Assembly (NCBI RefSeq): GCF_019049675.1
Contig: NZ_JAFMOW010000060.1
Span: 1 to 64,000, forward strand
Source of the DNA: Rahnella bonaserana
GTDB taxonomy: Bacteria > Pseudomonadota > Gammaproteobacteria > Enterobacterales > Enterobacteriaceae
Length of the DNA stretch: 64,000 bases
Direction of reading: 5' to 3'
The translations under genes were made by a program, and so were the position numbers. Under the pieces are notes generated by a model. It ran no database searches, was not told where the DNA came from, and saw only the letters and a list, made by a program, of their open reading frames with translations. Below are positions 9,533 to 17,209 of the stretch, piece after piece. The stretch's first letter is position 1; the number at the start of each line of letters is the position of its first letter.

Positions 9533-9569
9533 CTGGCTCTTCGTCTGCGAGCGGAGAGCCAGTTTTTTT
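9533..9569 (+). terminator. Intrinsic terminator of the sugar ABC operon
   Basis: CTGGCTCT (9533-9540) pairs with AGAGCCAG (9555-9562) and is followed by seven T, a textbook rho-independent terminator. Confidence 0.9.
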
Positions 9570-9699
9570 GCCGCCCTGTCCTCCGACATTAACCCCACAG
9601 GATTTATTTCTCCTTGCAATACTTGCTTCCCGCCGCCCTCCTCCCGTAGTTTAAAACCAAATGTCTGTTTCTGAATGTCTTGAACAACGGGGAAAATAT

Positions 9700-10623
9700 A
9701 TGCGGATTTTAGTTGTGGGTGCTGGCGCGACCGGCGGGTATTTTGGCGCACGACTGGCGCAGGCCGGACAGGATGTGACGTTTCTTTTACGAGAAAAGCG
9801 CGCGCTTGCGGTTGAGCAAAACGGGCTGACGGTTCACAGTCCGCACGGTGATTTCCATTTCCAGCCTAATGTCTTACAGGCCTCGCAGCTCACCGGCCCA
9901 TATGACCTGATTTTACTGACCGTGAAAAGCTTCGGGCTGGAAGCGGCGATGAAAGACATCGCGCCGGTTGTCGGTGAATATACCATGGTGATGCCGGTTC
10001 TTAACGGCATGAAACACATGGAGACGCTGAGTTTGCGTTTCGGCGAGCACGCCCTGATCGGCGGATTATGCAAAATCAACGCAACGCTGGATGCGGATGG
10101 ACATATCCATCAGATGACGCCATTGCACCAGATTATTTATGGCGAACTCTCAGGTGAAAAAACCGAACGTATTCTGAAAGTCGATCAGGCGTTTCAGAGC
10201 GCAGGCGTTGAAGCCATCCTTTCTGAAACGATTATCACGGATTTGTGGGAGAAGTGGTTGCTGCTTTCAAGCCTCGGCGCCATCACCTGCACCATGCGCG
10301 GAAACATCGGCCAGGTGGCGTCTGCGCAAGGCGGCACAGAGTTCGCCCAGGCCATTGTCACCGAAGCCCTGACCACCATGAAAGCCTTTGGCTACGCGGA
10401 ACGCGCAGCGGCGGTGGCAAAAGTCAGGGAAGCGGTGACGGATAAAAACTCGCCACAAACCTCGTCCATGTACCGCGATATGATGCAGGGATATCCTATC
10501 GAAGCCGACCAGATTATTGGTGATTTGGTTGAACGTGCTACGCGTGTTGGGATCAGTGTGCCGCATCTGCAGGCCGCTTATACACATTTGTGCGTGTACC
10601 AGAAGAACTACGTAAAACAGTAA
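9700..10623 (+). CDS. Ketopantoate reductase-family oxidoreductase (PanE/ApbA)
   Basis: 307 residues with an N-terminal Rossmann fold, MRILVVGAGATGGYFGARLA (glycine-rich NAD(P) motif), and a C-terminal helical domain with the family Lys/Glu/Asn-type segments (MVMPVLNGMKHME, DLWEKWLLLSSLGAIT). Family members reduce 2-dehydropantoate to pantoate with NADPH, but many paralogues act on other 2-keto acids, so the substrate is not assigned. An in-frame ATG at 9661 gives a 13-residue extension; GGGGA before 9700 and the Rossmann start favour 9700. It stands alone between the sugar operon and hcp. Confidence 0.82.
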   Translation: MRILVVGAGATGGYFGARLAQAGQDVTFLLREKRALAVEQNGLTVHSPHGDFHFQPNVLQASQLTGPYDLILLTVKSFGLEAAMKDIAPVVGEYTMVMPVLNGMKHMETLSLRFGEHALIGGLCKINATLDADGHIHQMTPLHQIIYGELSGEKTERILKVDQAFQSAGVEAILSETIITDLWEKWLLLSSLGAITCTMRGNIGQVASAQGGTEFAQAIVTEALTTMKAFGYAERAAAVAKVREAVTDKNSPQTSSMYRDMMQGYPIEADQIIGDLVERATRVGISVPHLQAAYTHLCVYQKNYVKQ

Positions 10624-10803
10624 AACCTTTCCGCCTGTTCATGCAAATTTCAACGTTGAACGGGCGCATTCAAAATACATCTCAATGATGCCCCGTTGTC
10701 AGTAATAAACATCTGAAAATCAGGCTATTACAACCTTAGATAATTGTGCCCTGCTGGACAAAGGAATACGTTGAAACCTGACTTTTAAAACGGAATTTTC
10801 AAA

Positions 10804-11286
10804 ATGGCTATACCAGCATATCTATGGCTTAAAGACGATGGCGGCGCACTGATTAAAGGCGGTGTGGATGTTATCGGGCGGGAATACAGCATCGAAGTTA
10901 AAGGGTTCCATCATAATCTGATGACGCCAACTGATGATCGTACAGGGAAAATTACGGGTACACGTATTCATTACCCTATGATGCTGGTGAAAGATTTTGA
11001 CTGTTCCAGTCCGTATATCTACAAAGCAGTGGCAACGGGTCAATGTCTTGCTTCAGCTGAATTCAAATGGTACCGAATCAATGACGCAGGCCGGGAAGTG
11101 GAGTATTTCAACATGTTGTTAGAAAAGGTGCGGATCGTGTCTGTTTCGCCGGCTATGGCATCAGCCAGCAATCCTAATGAAAATCATATGGAAACTGTTG
11201 AGTTGCGTTACGAGAAAATCATCTGGAAGCACAATGATGGGAACATCATATTTGCTGACTCGTGGAATGACCGCCAAACTGCATAA
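10804..11286 (+). CDS. hcp: Hcp-family type VI secretion tube protein (orphan)
   Basis: 160 residues typical of Hcp: MAIPAYLWLKDDGGALIKGG at the start, GTRIHYPMMLVKDFDCSSPYIYKAVATGQ in the middle, and VELRYEKIIWKHNDGNIIFADSWND at the end. Hcp hexamers stack into the tube of the type VI secretion system and carry effectors. No other type VI structural gene lies in the window, so this is an orphan copy that would depend on a system encoded elsewhere. It is convergent with a DUF1493 gene and a broken companion gene, which may form an associated module, though that link is inference. Confidence 0.9.
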   Translation: MAIPAYLWLKDDGGALIKGGVDVIGREYSIEVKGFHHNLMTPTDDRTGKITGTRIHYPMMLVKDFDCSSPYIYKAVATGQCLASAEFKWYRINDAGREVEYFNMLLEKVRIVSVSPAMASASNPNENHMETVELRYEKIIWKHNDGNIIFADSWNDRQTA

Positions 11287-11293
11287 TGTGAAA

Positions 11294-11312
11294 AAGGGGC
11301 ATAGCGCCCCTT
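11294..11312. terminator. Shared terminator between hcp and the DUF1493 gene
   Basis: AAGGGGC and GCCCCTT form a 7-bp stem with a 5-base loop between the two convergent genes; A- and T-rich flanks let it act in both directions. It overlaps the stop codon of the DUF1493 gene. Confidence 0.7.
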
Positions 11313-11640
11313 AATCATATAGCCAACGACCCGCCTTTGCTGATTCGATAATCATCTCAACAGTAAGAGGCTTGTAGACTTTGCCTTTGTACTCTCGCCT
11401 AAGTTGCCACCACCACCATGGCAATTCAGGCTCAAAGTAATTATCGAGATTAAAATTGTCATAGCTAATGCCATACCGAGTGAACAGGTCAATCAGCATT
11501 TCACCTAATTCGTCCGTGACTAAATTAAAGTGTTCCTGAAACGTCCAGTCTTTACTAACTGGTTTTCTCCTCTCACTGTATTTGTCCGTGATGTAATCGA
11601 GAATCTCATTTTCATCTACTTCCATCAGAAGTACGTCCAT
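11311..11640 (-). CDS. DUF1493-family protein
   Basis: 109 residues, acidic, with the DUF1493 pattern: an N-terminal helix, LVTDELGEMLIDLFTRYGI, an aromatic ELPWWWWQLRREY run, and the C-terminal PLTVEMIIESAKAGRWLYD. The fold is thought to resemble small acyl-carrier-like proteins; the function of the family is not established. Its ATG lies inside the last codons of the upstream reading frame (which would end at 11625), so the pair looks translationally coupled. Because that upstream gene now stops early at 11727, expression of this gene may be reduced. Confidence 0.75.
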   Translation of the reverse strand: MDVLLMEVDENEILDYITDKYSERRKPVSKDWTFQEHFNLVTDELGEMLIDLFTRYGISYDNFNLDNYFEPELPWWWWQLRREYKGKVYKPLTVEMIIESAKAGRWLYD

Positions 11641-12119
11641 GCAATACGGTCTTGTGGGGAGGCGATGAGGTTGTATTTATCACGTGTATCCTTTGCCACG
11701 ATTGCACAAAGTATTACCGCCTGAGCTTAGCCTAAATACGGAACCCAGCGGCCAACAATCGTAGCAATCTGATTTGTGTTCCTCACCTGACCATAGGCGA
11801 TAGTGGGAATTTTTAGATTGTTTGGGAGCTTTGCATCCTTGAAAATTCTTCGTGACATTTTTGATGCAATGCTTGTCCTATCGCCCTTTGAGCCTAAGAC
11901 TTTGCGCTTGGGGATAATTGGCTTACCCACAAAGATGGTTGCAGCTGTTTCTATTTCTATTCCTGCGCGATTGGAGAAAGATTCCAAGAAGATTAACCAG
12001 AACAACTCTTCTTTAGTTACGTTGTCGTGGCCATGGTAGAAGTACGTCCCGTTTAACGTTTCGGTAGTATCCATACTCAATATCCTTTTGATTAGAAGGG
12101 CTTTAGAATACTGCTGCAT
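11625..12119 (-). pseudogene. Membrane/phage-like small protein gene interrupted by an in-frame TAA
   Basis: The open frame from 12119 codes 130 residues (VGKPIIPKRKVLGSKGDRTSIASKMSRR, VGRWVPYLG) and stops at TAA 11729-11727. The same frame then stays open for exactly 33 more codons (AQAVILCAIVAKDTRDKYN, then LIASPQDRIAWTYF) to a TGA at 11627-11625. That extension looks like real protein, and its end overlaps the ATG of the next gene as in a coupled pair. I therefore read it as a 164-residue protein cut by a nonsense codon, though a shortened functional protein or a sequencing error is possible. I recall similar proteins in enterobacterial accessory and type VI islands but cannot name a function. 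Confidence 0.6.
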
Positions 12120-12236
12120 TTATCAGCAGGCAATATGCCCCTCGTACCGGATATCATCAGTGTTCTTTCCGTCACGTTTATCGCTCCGTTGATACCAGAA
12201 CATAGCCACGGTTTCTCAGATCCCCGCATCCGCTGA

Positions 12237-12770
12237 CTATTTTCGTGAAGGTAACATCCTGATCAGCGTGTTATCGCGCCGGCGATAGTGATGCCAGAGT
12301 GCCGCCAGAGCGTGTAATCCGATAAGATAATAACCGGCGTTCGCGAGCCATTCATGCAGCGTTTTAAACTGTTTCTGTAAAGGTATATCCGGAAAGACGC
12401 TTTTCGGCATAAGGATGTTAAACATCGTCCAGTCATGGCCACCATAATATTGTGACAAAATGCCCAGCACCGGTAAGCCCAGAAACATCAGATAAATAAG
12501 AACATGCGCGGCATCCGACAAATAATGCTGCCAGCGAAGTAACGCGGGTTTTACCGGCGGCGTGACATACATCCCGCGAACAAACAGGCGTACACACATC
12601 AGGAATAATACGCAAAATCCCAGGCTGTAATGCGTCAGGGCTAATATCTCCCGCGCTGATGTGCCTTTTGCAAACCCCCCTTTTATATCCATCGTGGTAT
12701 ATGTCAGTACGACTAAAACAAACACCAGCCAGTGGAGCACAATCTGAACGGAAGAATATTGGGTACGCAT
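12237..12770 (-). CDS. cybB: Cytochrome b561 (CybB family)
   Basis: 177 residues with four membrane spans, close to the 176 residues of the E. coli protein. Likely haem ligands sit in IVLHWLVF (first span), LTHYSLGF (second), and LHEWLANAGYYLIGLHALAALWHHY (last spans). The family is a di-haem b-type cytochrome of the inner membrane that passes electrons between quinol and other carriers, with superoxide oxidase activity shown for the E. coli protein. An upstream in-frame ATG at 12803 adds 11 residues but lacks a ribosome site; 12770 is preceded by CCGGA and gives the usual MRTQYS start. Confidence 0.85.
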   Translation of the reverse strand: MRTQYSSVQIVLHWLVFVLVVLTYTTMDIKGGFAKGTSAREILALTHYSLGFCVLFLMCVRLFVRGMYVTPPVKPALLRWQHYLSDAAHVLIYLMFLGLPVLGILSQYYGGHDWTMFNILMPKSVFPDIPLQKQFKTLHEWLANAGYYLIGLHALAALWHHYRRRDNTLIRMLPSRK

Positions 12771-12977
12771 AGCAGTTCCGGTAAACGAAGATACGTTAAC
12801 CATACGTGGTGAGACTTAAGCTTACATTAAGAGGAATTTCGCACCGGGATGAAATGATCGCGTGGAGGGGGATTACGATGTCAAAAAAGGAGTTGCAGAA
12901 TGAAAAAAAGAACTGGAGGTGTGTTATCTGCCCCGCTGTTTGCAAGGCAGAAAACACTGAACACATCGGAAGCCTGA

Positions 12978-13385
12978 TTAACGCGCGATCAGGAAACTCT
13001 CTAATGTTGCACCACCATCCAGTGCCGCTTTAATGGCAGAAGGAGTACGGCCCTGGCCGGTCCAGGTTTTTTTTGAACCGTCGGTATCGGTATACTCGTA
13101 AATTGCCGGGCGCGGTTTACGTTTAGCTTTACCAGATTCTTTGGTCGTCTGGTGACCCAGCAGGTCATCAATAGCGATGCCGTCATTTGCCAGCATTTCA
13201 CGGTATTTCAGTAATTTTTCGTCACGTTCCTGCTGCTGCGCACTGCGGGCTTTCACATTTTCGCGTGATTCTTCAACAATAGCAGTCAGCTTCTCAAGAA
13301 TTTCTTCCAGCGTGCTCAGTGGCATTTCACGAGCCTGTGCCCGAAGTGTACGGATATTATTCAAAACGTTTAACGCGTTGTCCAT
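12978..13385 (-). CDS. H-NS family nucleoid-associated protein
   Basis: 135 residues with an N-terminal oligomerisation part (MDNALNVLNNIRTLRAQAREM, helical to about residue 65), a linker, and the C-terminal DNA-binding domain with the diagnostic TWTGQGRTPSAIKAALDGG motif. H-NS proteins bind AT-rich DNA in the minor groove and silence transcription. A copy on a plasmid-type replicon fits the idea of a stealth protein that quiets foreign AT-rich genes, and could also act on the AT-rich repeat region at 31.9-33.4 kb. It is smaller differences from StpA/H-NS/Hfp that would decide the exact paralogue; I cannot do this by eye. Confidence 0.9.
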   Translation of the reverse strand: MDNALNVLNNIRTLRAQAREMPLSTLEEILEKLTAIVEESRENVKARSAQQQERDEKLLKYREMLANDGIAIDDLLGHQTTKESGKAKRKPRPAIYEYTDTDGSKKTWTGQGRTPSAIKAALDGGATLESFLIAR

Positions 13386-13920
13386 GATGTGCTCACTTTA
13401 GAGGGGTATCATTAAATTAGTGCCCCTGATTCTACACAAAGAAATAATGATATCAATTGCGCCCGCATAATATTATTCACCGTGACACATCGGCGGCTAC
13501 CGCTGCTCTTTTTCTTTAATTGTTAATACCTCATCTCATAACAACTTGTTGTCACTGAGTAATTAAAACTTTCACGAAGAAATCACTTTAAAGACCTAAA
13601 AAATGCCTGAAAAATATTATTAACTACAATTTGCACACTTTGGTAATAGTGTCAGTACGTGAATAAACTGTGTTGCTATTATGTACAAACTTGTCAAAGT
13701 CTGGTCTTTCCGTGCGATGCATTACCGTTTTCAGAATAATCATTTCGAAAAAACAGGTTAGAAAAAGCATCTTCTGCACCATTTTTTAGAAGCGATTAAA
13801 CAACACCGACGGTAAAATGAGACTTAAATCACGAAATAAGAACCCTGATTGTTATGTTCAAAACCATTTGTGTTGTTTTTGCTGGCTGTGTAGCGCTGAA
13901 ACTGGCACTGGACTGGCAGA
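13386..13920. other. AT-rich intergenic region, no gene seen
   Basis: 535 bases with no supported reading frame. It should hold the promoter of the H-NS-like gene at its left end (genes of this family often regulate themselves through curved AT-rich DNA) and the downstream end of the ptrR-type gene at its right. I saw no clear terminator, repeat or RNA gene. Confidence 0.5.
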
Positions 13921-14805
13921 TCATTTTGCAGGTGGCTGAAGGCTGATGGTCAGCTCCCTGGCCATCTTTGCAAACTCAGATAAATTTCTGGTCAGGTTCC
14001 CCCGCCGCCACACCAGCCAGGTCGTCAGATAACGATAGTTGTCTGCCAGAGGCCAGATACTCACGGTACTGCTGCCCGGCATGCTTTCCAGCATACTGCG
14101 AGGCATCAGTGCCAGTCCTCCGCCTGCTATGACACATGCCAGCATGCCGTGATAAGACTCCATCTCGTAAATTTTCCCCGGCGCTGCAGCGTCATCAGCA
14201 AACCAGCTTTCAAAATGACGCCGGTAAGAACAGTTGGAGCGGAATGCATACACGATCTCTCCATTCACGTCCTTCCCCCGCGTGACCGGCGCATGATGCA
14301 GCGGCGCGACAATCACCATTTCTTCCGGAAATACCGGTACGCCATCCAGCACTGGATGAAGAACAGGACCGTCGACAAAGGTCGCTTCCAGCTCGCCTTC
14401 GAGTAATTTATCGAGCAATTCCCCTGACGGACCGGTACTCAGTGCCAGTTCTACTTTGGTGAATTGCTGATGGTATCGCGCCAGCAGTGCCGGAATACGC
14501 ACGGCGGCGGTACTTTCCAGCGCGCCCAGCGCGAAAATCCCCTGCGGTTCTGTTCCGGCTACCGACAATCGTGCCTCCTCCACTAAATCCAGGATCCGGT
14601 TGTTGTAATCAAGAAAATTACGTCCGGCAGGCGAAAGTCGCAGACGCTGATTCTCGCGAATGAATAATTCGACGCCCAGCTCCGCCTCCAGTTGTTTAAT
14701 GCGCGTGGTCAGGTTTGACGGAACACGATGTACCCGCTGCGCAGCGGCGCTGATACTGCCGGTTTCAGCAACGGCACGGAACATCTCGAGTTGTGACAGA
14801 TTCAT
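13921..14805 (-). CDS. ptrR: LysR-family regulator, PtrR/YneJ type
   Basis: 294 residues: winged helix-turn-helix at residues 1-60 ([38 protein letters not shown]) and a periplasmic-binding-like effector domain after about residue 90. The [17 protein letters not shown] recognition region and the divergent position next to sad (yneI) are the same as in E. coli, where this regulator represses sad and related genes for putrescine/GABA use. A TTG at 14817 opens the frame further, but AGAAGG sits just before the ATG at 14805. The 100-base gap to sad should hold the shared operator. Confidence 0.85.
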   Translation of the reverse strand: MNLSQLEMFRAVAETGSISAAAQRVHRVPSNLTTRIKQLEAELGVELFIRENQRLRLSPAGRNFLDYNNRILDLVEEARLSVAGTEPQGIFALGALESTAAVRIPALLARYHQQFTKVELALSTGPSGELLDKLLEGELEATFVDGPVLHPVLDGVPVFPEEMVIVAPLHHAPVTRGKDVNGEIVYAFRSNCSYRRHFESWFADDAAAPGKIYEMESYHGMLACVIAGGGLALMPRSMLESMPGSSTVSIWPLADNYRYLTTWLVWRRGNLTRNLSEFAKMARELTISLQPPAK

Positions 14806-14905
14806 AGGCCTTCTCAAAAAGTGAACGGTTTACTTATTTTTATTCATTTTTATTAAATCACGCAAGCCACTATTCTGAACGCACTGGTTTAACGAGGAAT
14901 AAATA

Positions 14906-16297
14906 ATGACGACGACAAATTCACAAACACATGCCATTTCGCAAAATCCGTTCACCGGCGAGCGTATCGGTGAATATCCTTTTGACAACACGCTGGCACT
15001 GGAAGCAGCGGTGTCTCAGGGCAGCGTGGCATTTAAGCAATGGCGCAAAACGGATGTCGCACAGCGGGCAAAACTGCTGGTCAATCTGGCCGCCGAGCTG
15101 CGCTGCGCCAGCGAAGACATCGCCCGCATGATCACTCTGGAAATGGGCAAGCCGGTGAAACAGGCACTCGCTGAAGTAGAAAAATCAGCCGGATTGTGTG
15201 AGTGGTACGCTAAAAACGGTCCGGCGATGCTGGCACCGGAACCGACGATGGTCGATAACGGCGAAGCGCACATTCATTACCGCCCTTCAGGAATGATTCT
15301 GGCGATTATGCCGTGGAATTTCCCGGTGTGGCAGATTTTGCGCGGTGCCGTACCGGCGCTGCTGGCGGGTAATACCTTCCTGTTAAAACCGGCACCGAAC
15401 GTGATGGGGACCACGTATCTGGTGAAACAGGCCGCGCTGAAAGCAGGGTTTCCGGCAGGTGCTTTTGGCGTGATTAATGTCGGCACACCGGCAGTGGCAG
15501 AACTGATTGCCGACCCGCGTGTGGTGGCCGTTACTGTCACCGGCAGCGTCCGTGCCGGTGCGGCAATTGCAGAACTGGCGGGTAAATCACTGAAAAAATG
15601 TGTGCTGGAACTGGGCGGTTCAGACCCGTTCATCGTACTCAATGACGCAAATCTGGATGAAGCGGTAAAAGCGGCAGTTGCCGGTCGTTATCAGAATACC
15701 GGGCAAGTCTGTGCCGCGGCAAAACGCTTCATCGTGGAAGAAGGTGTGCTGGACGCTTTTACCGCAAAATTTGTTGCCGCGACTCAGGCGCTGGTGACGG
15801 GCAATCCGCTGGATGACGCGACGTATATCGGCCCGATGGCACGCTATGATTTGCGCGATGAGCTGGATAAACAGGTTCAGGACACGCTGGCAGAAGGTGC
15901 AACCTTACTGCTTGGCGGCGGGAAAATTGCCGGAAAGGGTAATTTCTATGCGCCAACTGTTTTAAGCAATGTGACGCCTGAGATGACCGCATTCCGGCAG
16001 GAACTGTTCGGTCCGGTTGCCGCGATCACGGTGGCGCGCGATGCAGACCATGCCGTCGAACTGGCTAATGACAGCGAGTTTGGCCTGAGTGCGACAATTT
16101 TTACAACGGACCTTGCGCGGGCAGAACAGATGACTAATGAGCTGGAAACCGGTGGTGTGTTTATCAACGGTTACAGCGCATCCGATCCGCGTGTTGCCTT
16201 CGGCGGCGTGAAGAAAAGCGGCTATGGCCGTGAGCTTTCACACTTTGGCTTACGCGAGTTTTGTAATGTGCAGACCGTGTGGAGCAACCGGAAATAA
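14906..16297 (+). CDS. sad: NAD-dependent succinate semialdehyde dehydrogenase Sad (YneI)
   Basis: 463 residues, one more than E. coli Sad, with aldehyde dehydrogenase motifs: MPWNFPVWQILRGAVPALLAGN, VLELGGSDPFIVL with the general base, and NTGQVCAAAKRFIVE with the catalytic Cys. It oxidises succinate semialdehyde to succinate, the last step of GABA and putrescine breakdown. GAGGAATAAATA precedes the ATG. The divergent PtrR-type regulator supports the name. A second enzyme for the same step (GabD) lies 11 kb downstream, so the window carries both types. Confidence 0.9.
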   Translation: MTTTNSQTHAISQNPFTGERIGEYPFDNTLALEAAVSQGSVAFKQWRKTDVAQRAKLLVNLAAELRCASEDIARMITLEMGKPVKQALAEVEKSAGLCEWYAKNGPAMLAPEPTMVDNGEAHIHYRPSGMILAIMPWNFPVWQILRGAVPALLAGNTFLLKPAPNVMGTTYLVKQAALKAGFPAGAFGVINVGTPAVAELIADPRVVAVTVTGSVRAGAAIAELAGKSLKKCVLELGGSDPFIVLNDANLDEAVKAAVAGRYQNTGQVCAAAKRFIVEEGVLDAFTAKFVAATQALVTGNPLDDATYIGPMARYDLRDELDKQVQDTLAEGATLLLGGGKIAGKGNFYAPTVLSNVTPEMTAFRQELFGPVAAITVARDADHAVELANDSEFGLSATIFTTDLARAEQMTNELETGGVFINGYSASDPRVAFGGVKKSGYGRELSHFGLREFCNVQTVWSNRK

Positions 16298-16337
16298 CAC
16301 CCGTCAGACTCTGCCACCGGTACAAGAAAAACCTCCA

Positions 16338-16361
16338 CGGGCGCTAAAGTGCCCGTTTTTT
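16338..16361 (+). terminator. Terminator of sad
   Basis: CGGGC and GCCCG (with a possible extension into the loop) around GCTAAAGT, followed by six T. Confidence 0.75.
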
Positions 16362-16580
16362 ATTTACGCTTCTTCATTCATGTCAAAAATGCCGAACCTG
16401 TAACGAAATGAAAGTATCTTGCCGGAAAATTGCGTTAATTGTGGCGAAAACCTTCTTAACAACAAATTAGCAATTAAAGCTAAAGTTCGTCACATGAAAA
16501 GGTGTTTATTAACTCTGTGCCCGCTAGTTATGGGCAACGTAATACCCGATTCAGACATTGAACTCTTGAGGAGTCACTCC

Positions 16581-16886
16581 ATGAAAGGCTTAGTCAATGA
16601 TGTTTTATCCATATTTTATCCGAAGTCTGTTAAGCCTGTTTTGATCCGCAGTGGATTATCACATCGTGAAATAGCCTCCCTGCAAGCTGTGGGCGTAACA
16701 ACAGTTTCCTGGGCTACCTCCATGGAAGAACTCAATAATGCGATTGTCAAAAAAGCGTTAGATGCAGGTGCCGTGGGCTATCACATTACTCATGTGGAAT
16801 CCCACAAACCGGGTAAAGAAGAACAACACGTCATGGCGGCCACCGCGACGTTTTATCATATCAACCATAAAGTGGCCTATGACTGA
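16581..16886 (+). CDS. DUF1471 (YhcN/BhsA-like) domain protein without signal peptide
   Basis: 101 residues. The C-terminal 60 residues (VTTVSWATSMEELNNAIVKK, ALDAGAVGYHITHVES, HVMAATATFYH) match the DUF1471 fold of small enterobacterial stress and biofilm proteins such as BhsA, McbA and YhcN. Those are normally secreted to the periplasm; here the N-terminus (MKGLVNDVLSIFYPKSVKPV) is not a good signal peptide. The frame opens earlier at 16419, but GAGGAG placed 8 bases before 16581 is far the best ribosome site. It is flanked by terminators on both sides, so it is a single-gene unit. Its role is not assignable beyond a likely stress response. Confidence 0.72.
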   Translation: MKGLVNDVLSIFYPKSVKPVLIRSGLSHREIASLQAVGVTTVSWATSMEELNNAIVKKALDAGAVGYHITHVESHKPGKEEQHVMAATATFYHINHKVAYD

Positions 16887-16913
16887 TGTTTCCTGAAAGT
16901 ATGAGTGAAATGT

Positions 16914-16949
16914 AAAAAGCCGCATACCGGACAGGTCTGCGGCTTTTTT
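16914..16949 (+). terminator. Terminator after the DUF1471 gene
   Basis: AAAAAGCCGCA pairs with TGCGGCTTTTT around a 13-base loop; a strong stem with a T-run, usable in both directions. Confidence 0.9.
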
Positions 16950-17209
16950 ATTTAATTCGCCGTTCTCTATCCTTCCTTCATCTGATGCTGGCGATTTATC
17001 CCAAATATCCCTTTCTCTGAATGCCCTTCTGAATACGCATGCTCCCGCTTACGATTAAAATCCCCTGACGTCATCCCTGTTGAATGCGCCGGAATTAACC
17101 GTTTTTTACTCGTTATTTACGCAATCGTATTAGGAACATTCTTATAACATCACCAAAACAAACACACAAAAAACGACGCCTGCACGTCAGAATATCTCAG
17201 GGAATTTAC
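16950..17209. other. Intergenic region upstream of the autotransporter
   Basis: About 260 bases with no gene. The AT-rich second half (17100-17195) probably holds the autotransporter promoter, and CAGGGA just before 17210 is its ribosome site. No other structure was recognised. Confidence 0.4.

Noticed and set aside
12806-13033. 75-codon plus-strand frame with Cys pair (WRCVICPAVCK)
   Set aside because: It overlaps the end of the H-NS-like gene and its Cys pattern is not a known zinc motif. A GGAGG lies near an internal ATG at 12880, but nothing else supports it.
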